Part shown: in pieces, positions 9,163 to 17,109 of the stretch
How the letters are laid out: each line of letters starts with the position of its first letter
Position numbering within the stretch: position 1 is the first letter of the stretch
Source: Caldifarciminota bacterium
GTDB lineage: Bacteria > Hydrothermota > Tepidihabitantia > SM23-42
Direction of reading: 5' to 3'
Assembly: GCA_016936155.1 (NCBI GenBank)
Contig: JAFGPO010000102.1
Span: 1 to 50,594, forward strand
Length of the DNA stretch: 50,594 bases
Program-made: the position numbers and the translations under genes
The notes under the pieces: model-generated
Seen by the model: the letters and a program-made list of their open reading frames with translations, nothing else
Told to the model about the DNA's origin: nothing
Databases searched by the model: none

Positions 9163-9483
9163 CAACGCAAGATAGGTTAGAACCTGGCAAGTAGAAACTA
9201 TATCAAAGGACGGCAAACCATAAGCATTCCCGCATGCGGAGCGCGGGATTCGTCCCGCTGTTCTTCGAACCACGGGGCCTTTTGACTCATGTCAGGTTTT
9301 CAGCAGGATAGAGAGAGTAGTCTTCGGACCATTATAAAATCCCTCATGACGGGCAGTTGTCAGATCGCTCAGACGACGCGGGCGAGATTCAGTGACATCC
9401 TGGTCCCAGAGATGAAGGGAATAGTTGTAGGTGGGCGGGAGCTGAATTCTTGACACTGAAAGCAGACGCGGTATAATGATATC
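9163..9483. other. 321-nt intergenic region with GC-rich hairpins
   Basis: No gene found. Contains a GCGGGA-TTCG-TCCCGC stem-loop (9243-9258), inside a longer GC-rich imperfect repeat (9232-9283). Fourteen bases (9248-9261, ATTCGTCCCGCTGT) recur exactly at 39738-39751. The right end carries the serpin promoter. Confidence 0.55.
9450..9477 (+). promoter_or_regulatory. Leaderless promoter of the serpin gene
   Basis: TTGACA (9450-9455), 16-bp spacer, TATAAT (9472-9477), then 6 nt (GATATC) and ATG at 9484. Transcription should begin at or within a base of the start codon, and no Shine-Dalgarno is present. Confidence 0.8.
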
Positions 9484-10719
9484 ATGAATACGATAATCGT
9501 TGTTTTTATGATTCTGTTCTGCTTCTTCTCGTGCGGAGCAAATGAAAAAGTGACAAAAGCGGATGACCAGGGCGCGAGTATCGACGGTAGCGCGGCGATC
9601 ATCCAGGCCAACAATGAATTCGCCTTTGACCTGTATTCCAAACTCAGCAAAGATGATCATGATAAGAACATCTTTTATTCGCCGTACAGCATCCTGGTTG
9701 CCCTGACCATGACGTATGAGGGCGCAAAAGGAAAAACTGCCGAGGAAATGCAGTCGGTTCTGCACATTCCGGAAGATGCAAATGTGAGGCGGCCGAACTT
9801 CGCGCGCATATACAACACGATTAACGAGGAGGGCAAGGAGTATGAGCTGTCTACGGCGAACGCACTTTGGGCGCAACGCGATTTTACATTTCTCAAGGAC
9901 TATACCGGTAACATCGAGAAGTACTATGGGGGTAAGGTAACAAACTGCGATTTCGCCGGGGCAGCGGAAAAAGCGCGTCAGACCATCAACACGTGGGTTG
10001 CGGATCACACCAATCAGAAGATCAAAGACTTGATCCCTCCGGGAGCAGTCGGCGATGCCACCCGGCTGGTGCTCACGAATGCGATCTATTTCAAGGGCAC
10101 ATGGATCGTGCAATTTGACGAAGCGGACACCCGGGAAGAGGATTTCCGAATGAGGGCGGGAAATAGTGTGAAGGTCCCCATGATGCGACTGGTCGATTCT
10201 GAAGCGCGATTCAAATATGCGGCAACTGAGGAACTTCAGATAGTGGAGCTTCCCTATAAGGGCGGTGATCTTGCGATGCTCATTATCCTGCCCAGAGAGA
10301 GCGAACTATCTGGTGTCGAAGGTTCGATCAATCCCGATGCGCTATCAGCCTGGCAGGATATGCTTCGCGAGCAGGAAGTCCATATCTACATCCCGAAATT
10401 CAAATTCACGACCAAGTATTTCATGGTCAAAACATTGAGCGATATGGGCATGCCCACGCCGTTCACTTCAGGCGCGGATTTTTCCGGGATGAATGGTGCC
10501 AGGGATCTGTTTATCTCAAACGTTATCCATCAGGCGTATGTGGAAGTGAATGAAGAAGGCACAGAAGCCGCAGCCGCCACCGGAGTGGTTATGGAAATTA
10601 CATCGGTCGGGCCCGAAACACCTGTTTTCCGGGCTGATCATCCATTCATTTTCATCATCCAGGAGACAAAGACAGGGAATATCCTGTTCCTGGGCAGGGT
10701 GTGCAACCCGGGCGAATAG
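9484..10719 (+). CDS. Serpin family protease inhibitor, predicted lipoprotein
   Basis: A 411-aa serpin. The N-terminus MNTIIVVFMILFCFFSCG is a lipoprotein signal with Cys at ~17, so it is probably membrane-anchored and periplasmic or surface-exposed. The serpin core spans ~40-411 with signature elements: NIFYSPYSILVALTMTYEGA, NAIYFKGTW, FRADHPFIFII near the C-terminus and the closing FLGRVCNP. The reactive-centre-loop hinge (EEGTEAAAATGVVM, ~357-370) has the small-residue pattern of inhibitory serpins, so it should trap a serine or cysteine protease. The scissile bond lies in the following ITSVGPETPVF stretch but cannot be fixed by eye. With two secreted C25 peptidases in the window, self-protection is a reasonable inference. 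Leaderless promoter; monocistronic. Confidence 0.93.
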   Translation: MNTIIVVFMILFCFFSCGANEKVTKADDQGASIDGSAAIIQANNEFAFDLYSKLSKDDHDKNIFYSPYSILVALTMTYEGAKGKTAEEMQSVLHIPEDANVRRPNFARIYNTINEEGKEYELSTANALWAQRDFTFLKDYTGNIEKYYGGKVTNCDFAGAAEKARQTINTWVADHTNQKIKDLIPPGAVGDATRLVLTNAIYFKGTWIVQFDEADTREEDFRMRAGNSVKVPMMRLVDSEARFKYAATEELQIVELPYKGGDLAMLIILPRESELSGVEGSINPDALSAWQDMLREQEVHIYIPKFKFTTKYFMVKTLSDMGMPTPFTSGADFSGMNGARDLFISNVIHQAYVEVNEEGTEAAAATGVVMEITSVGPETPVFRADHPFIFIIQETKTGNILFLGRVCNPGE

Positions 10720-10822
10720 CGCTGCCTCGCTATATACTTCAAAACAGTATACACTGAGCAAAAGGATAGTGCGTAGAGCGTATGCGGCACGCGAAATGCA
10801 AGGAATGAATATCACCGTTTTG

Positions 10823-10850
10823 TTGACGATGGAGCATATCCGCGCATAAT
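10823..10850 (+). promoter_or_regulatory. Promoter of the NYN-domain gene
   Basis: TTGACG (10823-10828), 16-bp spacer, CATAAT (10845-10850), 20 nt before the GTG start. Confidence 0.6.
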
Positions 10851-10870
10851 GATATACAGGATCTAACATT

Positions 10871-11371
10871 GTGAGAGGGAAGAAAAAGAAAAAAACAAAA
10901 AAAAATAACTACGCATTCATCGACAGCCAGAATTTAAATCTGTCGATCCGGGACCAGAAATGGGATTTAGATTTCAAAAAGTTCCGTATATATTTAAAAG
11001 ACAAATACACGATCACTAAAGCCTTTCTCTTTATCGGCTATGTTCCGGAAAATCAGTCACTATATACGAATCTGCAAAAAGACGGGTTCATCCTGATATT
11101 CAAGCCAACGCTGAAACTGCCGGCCGGAAAAGTCAAAGGCAATGTCGATGCGGAACTGGTTCTTCATGCCATGATCGAATATAACAACTATGACGGGGCG
11201 CTGATCGTGACCGGTGATGGTGACTTTTTCTGCCTGGTTGATTATCTCATAAAGAGAAAAAAGCTGTTAAAATTGATGGTACCTAACAGGAGTAGATATT
11301 CATGTTTCTTTAGAAAAATGATGTCATGTATTGTCTTTATGAATAACCTCAAAACCAAATTACACCGTTAG
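10871..11371 (+). CDS. NYN (LabA-like PIN) domain protein
   Basis: A 166-aa protein, GTG start. After a very basic tail (KKKKKTKKN) the NYN fold begins at NNYAFIDSQNL, whose Asp is the first metal ligand. The middle segment VKGNVDAELVLHAM and the GALIVTGDGDF block carry the other acidic residues expected of the PIN-like active site. The C-terminal part (LLKLMVPNRSRYSCFFRKM, VFMNNL) follows the LabA-like pattern. Family members are putative ribonucleases, so this one may cleave RNA; the basic N-terminus would fit RNA binding. The start is weakly supported: only AGGA nine bases upstream, and no ATG is available. A 7-bp inverted repeat (11388-11394/11422-11428) lies just after the stop. Confidence 0.8.
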   Translation: MRGKKKKKTKKNNYAFIDSQNLNLSIRDQKWDLDFKKFRIYLKDKYTITKAFLFIGYVPENQSLYTNLQKDGFILIFKPTLKLPAGKVKGNVDAELVLHAMIEYNNYDGALIVTGDGDFFCLVDYLIKRKKLLKLMVPNRSRYSCFFRKMMSCIVFMNNLKTKLHR

Positions 11372-11546
11372 ACCGGGCAACGAAAAAGAGGAGCATTGCC
11401 GCGGGACAAGCCCTTTGGATAGCTCCTCATCGTGATTCTATTATAGTATAATGCAAATAAACCCTGTGTCAAGGGATTAATTTCAGTCGGAAGGTGCTCA
11501 TTGACAAAATACAGAGAAACAGTACCCTTAACCACAGGAGGCGGCA

Positions 11547-12146
11547 ATGGCAAAAAGGAAGAATCTAAAAGAGATCCTCGTCTTACTGCGTGATTTCAGC
11601 CAGTTGATGGTGCAGCTCGGGTATGCGGCGATCATGGAGGACAGCATCGAGCTTGCCAAAGAAGCGCTGCGCATCAAATCGCATATACGGGATCTGGATT
11701 ATGATTTGAGGAAAGAAGCGTTGATTGTGGCGCGGCTATCAAAATACAGCAAAGGCGATATTCCGCAGATCGCCAATATTCTGCAGATCGGCGTCGCGAT
11801 AAAAGAGATGTCCGACGGCGTCGATGACCTGATCGACATCGCGATCAGGGAGGTCGGCGTCCATCCGGTTATTCAGATGGCATTCACCCGGAAAGAGATG
11901 AGGACCACGCGTTTCGAAGTGGAGCCAAATTCAAAAATTGACGACAAAACACTGCAGGATCTGGACATCGATCCAGCGGGTGAATGCCGTGTTATAGCAG
12001 TCAGGCGGAAGAGCGAATGGTTCCTTGACCCGCGTCCATCCATGAAGATCAGGGAGGGCGATGTATTGATCGTTGAAGGGAGGCATGAATCAATCAATAA
12101 GGTGAGGGCTTGTGTCGAGGGCAAGAACAAAGAGACGAAGAAGTAA
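11547..12146 (+). CDS. PhoU-like / TrkA-C (RCK_C) regulatory protein
   Basis: A 199-aa cytosolic protein. Residues ~5-110 form a helical PhoU-like domain (LVLLRDFSQLMVQLGYAA onwards), and ~118-190 a TrkA C-terminal domain with MKIREGDVLIVEG, the usual RCK_C turn that binds small ligands or nucleotides. This arrangement is known beside channels and transporters, especially in archaea, where it gates ion flux. It overlaps the next gene (an MgtE-like transporter) by 35 nt, so the two are almost certainly co-expressed and act together. Start has a strong Shine-Dalgarno (CAGGAGGCGGCA before ATG). Upstream TTGACA (11501-11506) has only a weak -10 (TACCCT, 16-bp spacer). Confidence 0.85.
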   Translation: MAKRKNLKEILVLLRDFSQLMVQLGYAAIMEDSIELAKEALRIKSHIRDLDYDLRKEALIVARLSKYSKGDIPQIANILQIGVAIKEMSDGVDDLIDIAIREVGVHPVIQMAFTRKEMRTTRFEVEPNSKIDDKTLQDLDIDPAGECRVIAVRRKSEWFLDPRPSMKIREGDVLIVEGRHESINKVRACVEGKNKETKK

Positions 12147-13317
12147 AAGGATCATTCTTACCATATTACTTCAAGCGATGCCGGTCGTCATTGCAACCTC
12201 GGTCGGCGAGTTGTTCGCAGGATCGATCCTGGGCAAAATGCATGCCCGGCTCGATCTGATACCCGGGTTGATCATCCTTGTCCCGGCGATCATGGGGCTC
12301 AGAGGGAATATCGGCGCGGCTCTTGGCTCGCGTCTTTCCGCGTCACTCCATCTCGGGATCATCGGGAAAAAATTCGCATTTAACCGGTTTAATTTGCACA
12401 ATGCCGGGGCAGGATTTTCGCTCTCCATTACCATTTCGATCGTCATCGGGATTTTGTCCAAGGTCGCCTGCCAGTTGTTCGGCCTGCCCAGCATACCCCT
12501 TGTCAATCTTCTGCTCATTGCGATACTCGCTTCGGTCATGGCGTCAACCATGCTCATACCCACGACCGTGGCACTCACCTACTTTGCGTATAATAAGAAC
12601 CTTGATCCGGATAATATCGTTGCACCGATCATCGGCATGGTCGGGGACGTGATCACCGTGTTCGTGGTCTTTATCGCCGCGGACATTGTGCTGAGGATGA
12701 AGATCGATGACTCGGCAGCGTATCTGCTCATGCCGGTCATTCCATTGATCGTCAGAAAACTGCCGGCGCGCTACCGGTTGCTCGAGATACTCAGGCAGAG
12801 CCTGCCTGTGCTGGTGTTGTGCACGGTCTTTGGCGTTATTGCCGGCGTCTTTTTGCACTGGCAATATGAGAAGTTCCTGCTGATCCCGGGGCTTCTCATT
12901 CTGATCCCGCAGATCATTGCCAAGGCTGGAAGCATCGGGGGTATCTTTGGCGCCCGTTTCTCCACGGGACTTCATCTTGGATATTTAAAACCTTTTTGCA
13001 TCAATGACTATGTCATTAAAAATTTCATGGGTGGTTTAGCCCTCGCATTTCTGATATCGCCGATCGTCGCTGTGATCACAAAATTTGGCGCTGATCTTTT
13101 CCGTATTCCCCTTGTGCCTTTCATACCTCTTCTTCTTATTAATTTTTTCGCGATCGTCATTATTACCCTGATCGTGTTTGTCCTTGATTTTGTCACGGCA
13201 TCCCTTTCCTATCACATCCAGCTTGATCCGTCCAATTCCGTGATCCCGCTTGTTACGAGCCTTGGTGATATCATTGGAACGGTAATTCTGGTGTTGGCGA
13301 TCTCGATGTTCATCTGA
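12112..13317 (+). CDS. MgtE/SLC41-like divalent cation transporter
   Basis: A 401-aa integral membrane protein with two tandem MgtE/SLC41-type integral domains (~20-200 and ~215-400). The repeated signature is visible in both halves: LIPGLIILVPAIMGLRGNIG (first) and LIPGLLILIPQIIAKAGSIG (second), each followed by a GS/ARLS-like turn and ISxxxHLG. Around ten membrane segments. It lacks the cytosolic N and CBS domains of bacterial MgtE, as in eukaryotic SLC41 and archaeal relatives, so gating is probably supplied by the overlapping PhoU/TrkA_C protein. Likely Mg2+ or another divalent ion; the ion cannot be fixed from sequence. The GTG start lies inside the upstream gene; an ATG at 12178 would trim the basic N-terminus. 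Confidence 0.85.
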   Translation: MSRARTKRRRSKRIILTILLQAMPVVIATSVGELFAGSILGKMHARLDLIPGLIILVPAIMGLRGNIGAALGSRLSASLHLGIIGKKFAFNRFNLHNAGAGFSLSITISIVIGILSKVACQLFGLPSIPLVNLLLIAILASVMASTMLIPTTVALTYFAYNKNLDPDNIVAPIIGMVGDVITVFVVFIAADIVLRMKIDDSAAYLLMPVIPLIVRKLPARYRLLEILRQSLPVLVLCTVFGVIAGVFLHWQYEKFLLIPGLLILIPQIIAKAGSIGGIFGARFSTGLHLGYLKPFCINDYVIKNFMGGLALAFLISPIVAVITKFGADLFRIPLVPFIPLLLINFFAIVIITLIVFVLDFVTASLSYHIQLDPSNSVIPLVTSLGDIIGTVILVLAISMFI

Positions 13318-13365
13318 TATGATGGATAGGATTTTCATAATCACATAGTGCCAGTGAAGATTGCT

Positions 13366-13440
13366 TAATAACAAATGACCAGTACACGTAAAGCGTCGAG
13401 CGTAATACGAAAAACAACCAATGACAGATGACGCAAAAAC
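13366..13440. repeat. Degenerate heptanucleotide array (ACCAATG type)
   Basis: Between two convergent genes. Words such as AATGACC, AACCAATGACA and GATGACG recur at about 7-nt steps, mixed with AGCGT words (13389-13402). Part of a window-wide class found at gene 3' ends. Confidence 0.5.
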
Positions 13441-13443
13441 GTT

Positions 13444-14544
13444 TTATTCGGTCAACAGTATTTTTTGCGCAGCGCTAAGATCCCCTGCCGTTAATTCCAT
13501 AAAATAGATACCCGCAGGAAGCCGCTCACCCTTCGCATTGTCGCCATACCATGTTATTGTATGGGAACCCTTAACAGCATTCTCGTCAACGATGGTTCTT
13601 ACAAGCGTGCCGGTGATATCGTAGGCGCGGATCGACACCCATCCCGTGTTGTCGAGCGAGTACTGCACAGTGGTATTGTGCCGGAAAGGATTCGGCGCGG
13701 CCGTGAGCGTGACCAATTGAGCTTCAACGCCGTGTTCAGAGACTCCATGTGGCGGCGGAATAAAAATCTGGCAGTCGGTCGAGACTGGATTACCGCCAAC
13801 AACGAGCACGTTGCCGTTATTCAACAGGGTCGTTGCCAGGTTCCCGCGGCCCGGGTTCAGGGCATCGGTATCTTCCCACTCTCCTGAATATACATTGTAC
13901 AGTTCACAGTCTGACAGAGCGCCTTCGCCGCCGATCAGCATGACCCGGGGATCGCCGCTCTTCAGCGCAAGGCACGCATGTCCAATGCGACCTGGATCAA
14001 TAGTATTGTTTGTAAGAGACCAGGTGCTGGTATTCACGTCGTAGATTTCACATTGAGGGATGTTGTAGTAGGTCTGGTCCTGCCCGCCTGCCACCAGCAC
14101 GTTGCCGGTTATAAGCTTAACCGCAGACAGCTTCCATCTTCGATAGTTCAAGGGGTTGGTGGTCATCCAGGTGTCGGAAACCGGATCGAAGATGTGGCAG
14201 CCCGCCATGCTCGATCCAAAATCGCGGAAGCCACCCACCGACAAAACCCGTCCGTCGTTGAGACGGCACATGTCGTGTCCCCACTGCGGTTCTGGCAACG
14301 AATTGGTCAGGGTCCAGGTTTCAGTGGTTGGATCCCATAGTTCACATGCCGATATCAGTGTCATAATATCCAGGCCACCGGTGACGAGCACGCGACCGTC
14401 ATCCAGCACAACCGCTTGCGCATATGCCCGCGCCGTGTTCAGGGTGTCGGTCATGGCCCAGGAATGGGTGACCGTATCATAGATTTCGCACGTGCCATGC
14501 CCGAGACCATAGGGGTATCCTCCCAATGACCATGACGCGCCCAT
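13444..14544 (-). CDS. Kelch-repeat T9SS protein, C-terminal part (downstream of a frameshift)
   Basis: Continues the kelch protein that starts at 14794 but in another frame. The ATG at 14544 is fortuitous; homologous coding resumes near 14520 (GGYPYGLGHGTCEIYD). There are about six kelch blades with DGRVLVTGGL / CELWDPTTETWTLTNSLP motifs, the galactose-oxidase-like type. The final ~85 residues are an FlgD-like/T9SS sorting domain: AAPNPFRHNTTVQYSL, ITWYGDNAKGERLPAGIYFM, ending KILLTE. If the frameshift is real, this part would lack a signal peptide and not be exported. If it is a sequencing error, the whole gene (13444-14794, ~450 aa) is a normal secreted propeller. Confidence 0.75.
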   Translation of the reverse strand: MGASWSLGGYPYGLGHGTCEIYDTVTHSWAMTDTLNTARAYAQAVVLDDGRVLVTGGLDIMTLISACELWDPTTETWTLTNSLPEPQWGHDMCRLNDGRVLSVGGFRDFGSSMAGCHIFDPVSDTWMTTNPLNYRRWKLSAVKLITGNVLVAGGQDQTYYNIPQCEIYDVNTSTWSLTNNTIDPGRIGHACLALKSGDPRVMLIGGEGALSDCELYNVYSGEWEDTDALNPGRGNLATTLLNNGNVLVVGGNPVSTDCQIFIPPPHGVSEHGVEAQLVTLTAAPNPFRHNTTVQYSLDNTGWVSIRAYDITGTLVRTIVDENAVKGSHTITWYGDNAKGERLPAGIYFMELTAGDLSAAQKILLTE

Positions 14545-14794
14545 CCTGGAGCAGGACCGCCTCGAGGTTCTGGCGACCGATCGTGAGACTGTCGGTGTAT
14601 GACCAGGTTCCCGCTAGATCATCATAGATCTGGCAGACTTTTGATCCACCGCCGCCGATCGAGAGAACATTTCCATTACCGAGCGTGACCGCAACATGCT
14701 CGCTTTGCCCGGACAAAAGCGATCCGGTCGCGTTCCATTCCGCATACGCGCATATGGTGATCATCATCAACAGAATGACTGTTTTACGTAACAT
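14477..14794 (-). CDS. Kelch-repeat T9SS protein, N-terminal part (frameshifted)
   Basis: ATG 14794 has an AAGGAGG Shine-Dalgarno and encodes a clear signal peptide (MLRKTVILLMMITICAYA), then one and a half kelch blades (NGNVLSIGGGG, WSYTDSLTIGRQNLEAVLLQ, DGRVMVIG). The frame leaves the family consensus at DGRVMVIG and stops 14 codons later. The expected continuation GGYPYGLGHG is present in the other frame at 14520 and beyond. A single-base difference around 14519-14525, in a G/C-rich run, explains the break. An upstream in-frame ATG (14815) is ignored because it overlaps the Shine-Dalgarno. Confidence 0.75.
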   Translation of the reverse strand: MLRKTVILLMMITICAYAEWNATGSLLSGQSEHVAVTLGNGNVLSIGGGGSKVCQIYDDLAGTWSYTDSLTIGRQNLEAVLLQDGRVMVIGRIPLWSRAWHVRNL

Positions 14795-14907
14795 ATAATC
14801 CTCCTTTTTTAACATAGTACACTATACGCGTGATTGTGCGCGGACAGCGGGCGATGTAAACTGGCAAACGATTGTGCGGCAAGGACACGGGCGCGCGGAC
14901 CGGCGTC

Positions 14908-14936
14908 TTGACAAAAAGTCTTAAAATATATAGAAT
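14908..14936 (+). promoter_or_regulatory. Promoter of the HTH-TPR-BTAD regulator
   Basis: TTGACA (14908-14913), 17-bp spacer, TAGAAT (14931-14936). ATG follows 19 nt later without a recognisable Shine-Dalgarno. Confidence 0.7.
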
Positions 14937-14955
14937 GTTTCTATAGAATGGTGAA

Positions 14956-17085
14956 ATGAAGCATTATGACGCAGACATAAAACTTAAGGCCGTAAAGCAC
15001 TACCTGGGCGGGAGCACCCTGGAAAAATGCGCAGGGCAGTATCGGATCCATCGCAATACGATATGGCGCTGGGTGAAGAAATATAGAAGCGGAGGAGCAG
15101 GCGCGTTGACGGATGATATCCCGTTGTACCGGCATTGGAAGAGACTACCGGAAGAAGTGGAGGAACGGGTTATCGCGTTGAAGGAAAAAACACCCGGTAT
15201 GACAGTCCGAAAGGCTCGAAGATTATTAATGGAAAAAGGTGTGCAGATTTCTCTGAAAAGTATCTGGAGCGCCTGGCAGCGGTATGGGCTTACCGGATTT
15301 GCCCGGAAAGAACTCTCGCACTCATATGATGACTTTCTGGGCAGTGTAGTATCGCCTGCTTTGTTGAATGAAATCCGGGCGCTCATTGACCAAAATGAAT
15401 TACAGCAGGCTGCTGATATCGTAAATGCGCTGCCCCTTTTTCCTTACAACAGCGTTATCCTTAAGATACCTTCACGTGTGCTGTCTCTGCGCAGGCAGGT
15501 CAACCGCATCCGGGCAGAGTTCGCGGCAATTCCGCTGGCTCAATACCGCAGGAAATCCCAAACTCTGCGCAGGAAACTGAAAGAACATGGCATGAATTAT
15601 TCCTCGCTCTGGGTCATGCTCGGAGAGTGTTACGCGTTGATGTGGTCTGGACAGCCGGGTGAAGTGTTACCGATAGTAGCAGAAGCAAAAAATTTGATGA
15701 AGGGAATGCGCGACGCACGACTGCGGTTCTTTATGCTGCTGCTGGAAGGACAGGCTAATGGAGTTGAAATGAGGATCTGCAAAGCGCAGGCATGCGTCAA
15801 TCAATGCAAGGTGATCGCGCGGACATCGAGAAATCCACATTTTTTCATCGGCGGCGTCGGGGCGATATATTCCACAATGGGATATTACCGGGAAGCGCTG
15901 CGCTGGACAGACAAAGCGCTTCAAGGCGCCGCGCCGAGTTTTCAGCGGCAGTTTAATGCAAATATCGCCCAGTTTTATGGAACGGCGGGTGATTACCGGG
16001 CCGCTTTCCGTGCATTAAAAAAGGCGCAGTTGGACGATTGGGGATTCAAATCCCGCGCTGGTCTCATCCAGCTATACGCGCACCTGGATCAGGGGGATTT
16101 TCAACAAGCGCAGGCATTCGCAGTCGAAACCCTCATGCGGGCTAAAAAAGAGGGTGTGCGCAGCATGATTCACCCGGTGACGCTCATCCTTGCAAGCTGC
16201 CACCGGGCGTCTGGAGATGTGAAAAAAGCGAAGCAGTTGATAAAAGAAATCGTTCCACTGCTTGATAAATACAATTTGAAACAGGAATACTGGCAACGAA
16301 ATATCATCCTGGACGATATCCAGCTGCCGGAAGAGGTAGTGAACGTGCCGAGCCTGCAGCTCGCGTTTCTTTTGCGCCGGGCACAGCAGAGCCTTTTGGT
16401 AAGCGACTACCGGGCAGCCTACACCTATGCACAGAGAAAAAAGGTGCTCGGGATTTTCATGCGGTTGATCCCTTTCTTTCCAGAACCTATCCTGCGTATG
16501 CAGGGGCGCGGCCAGGATACTTGTCTGCCGCGAACATTCCTGGACATGCCCGTGTTCCGGATCGATGCCCCGGTATTCGACGTACGTTTTCTGGGAAAGA
16601 TCCGCGTGCAGAGAAGGGGGGAGCCGGCGCGGCGCGTGGCATTGGGTCCGAAAGACAGTGCATTTCTCATTCACATGGCCTTGAACAAGAATAAACGCAC
16701 GCCTTTGAAGGATCTTTATGATAATTTCTGGAGAAACAGCACGCAGCCGGCGCGTAACCTCTCTCATCTTTTAACGCGGCTGCGCAAAAACCTTGCCGTC
16801 CCATCGCATAGCGTGAGGATCCAGGCCGGGACACTCTATTGGGATATATATTTTTCAACGGACTATGAACATGTTAAGGAACATTTAGCCAAGGCGCGTT
16901 TTTATGAACAGGCAGGTGAACAGGAATATGCGCGGCGCGAATACAAGCGCGCTTTCCACTGGTACCGCGGTGATCCCTTTAAAGGCATGTACGATGACTG
17001 GTCAGAGCGTGTGCGCCGGTCGATACTGAATACCGTGGAGGTCGCCACAGTACGTTATGAGGAACTGAACTGCGTAAAGGTGTAG
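14956..17085 (+). CDS. Regulator: transposase-like HTH + TPR + SARP-type winged helix/BTAD
   Basis: A 709-aa protein with an unusual domain order. Residues 5-45 are an IS-transposase-like helix-turn-helix (DIKLKAVKHYLGGSTLEKCA, then RIHRNTIWRWVKKY), and 64-112 a second one of the Tc1/IS630 linker type (TPGMTVRKARRLLMEKGVQI). No DDE catalytic domain follows. Residues ~140-500 are helical TPR/MalT-like repeats. From ~541 a winged helix of the SARP/OmpR kind begins (FDVRFLGKIRV, LGPKDSAFLIHMAL, ARNLSHLLTRLRKNL), then a bacterial transcriptional activation domain (~634-705: ARREYKRAFHWYRGDPFKG). It is probably a DNA-binding regulator in which a transposase DNA-binding domain was captured by a SARP-like activator. 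Target unknown; it sits between secreted kelch genes. Starts about 20 nt after its promoter. Confidence 0.8.
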   Translation: MKHYDADIKLKAVKHYLGGSTLEKCAGQYRIHRNTIWRWVKKYRSGGAGALTDDIPLYRHWKRLPEEVEERVIALKEKTPGMTVRKARRLLMEKGVQISLKSIWSAWQRYGLTGFARKELSHSYDDFLGSVVSPALLNEIRALIDQNELQQAADIVNALPLFPYNSVILKIPSRVLSLRRQVNRIRAEFAAIPLAQYRRKSQTLRRKLKEHGMNYSSLWVMLGECYALMWSGQPGEVLPIVAEAKNLMKGMRDARLRFFMLLLEGQANGVEMRICKAQACVNQCKVIARTSRNPHFFIGGVGAIYSTMGYYREALRWTDKALQGAAPSFQRQFNANIAQFYGTAGDYRAAFRALKKAQLDDWGFKSRAGLIQLYAHLDQGDFQQAQAFAVETLMRAKKEGVRSMIHPVTLILASCHRASGDVKKAKQLIKEIVPLLDKYNLKQEYWQRNIILDDIQLPEEVVNVPSLQLAFLLRRAQQSLLVSDYRAAYTYAQRKKVLGIFMRLIPFFPEPILRMQGRGQDTCLPRTFLDMPVFRIDAPVFDVRFLGKIRVQRRGEPARRVALGPKDSAFLIHMALNKNKRTPLKDLYDNFWRNSTQPARNLSHLLTRLRKNLAVPSHSVRIQAGTLYWDIYFSTDYEHVKEHLAKARFYEQAGEQEYARREYKRAFHWYRGDPFKGMYDDWSERVRRSILNTVEVATVRYEELNCVKV

Positions 17086-17109
17086 GGCGCAGTGCAGCGG
17101 TGTAGTCTA

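Noticed and set aside
9292-10113. 273-codon minus-strand ORF over the serpin
   Set aside because: Antisense to a conserved serpin; would also cover the leaderless promoter.
14956-15300. Active insertion sequence
   Set aside because: Only the transposase-like HTH is present; the rest of the protein is TPR/BTAD and no terminal inverted repeats or target duplications are visible.
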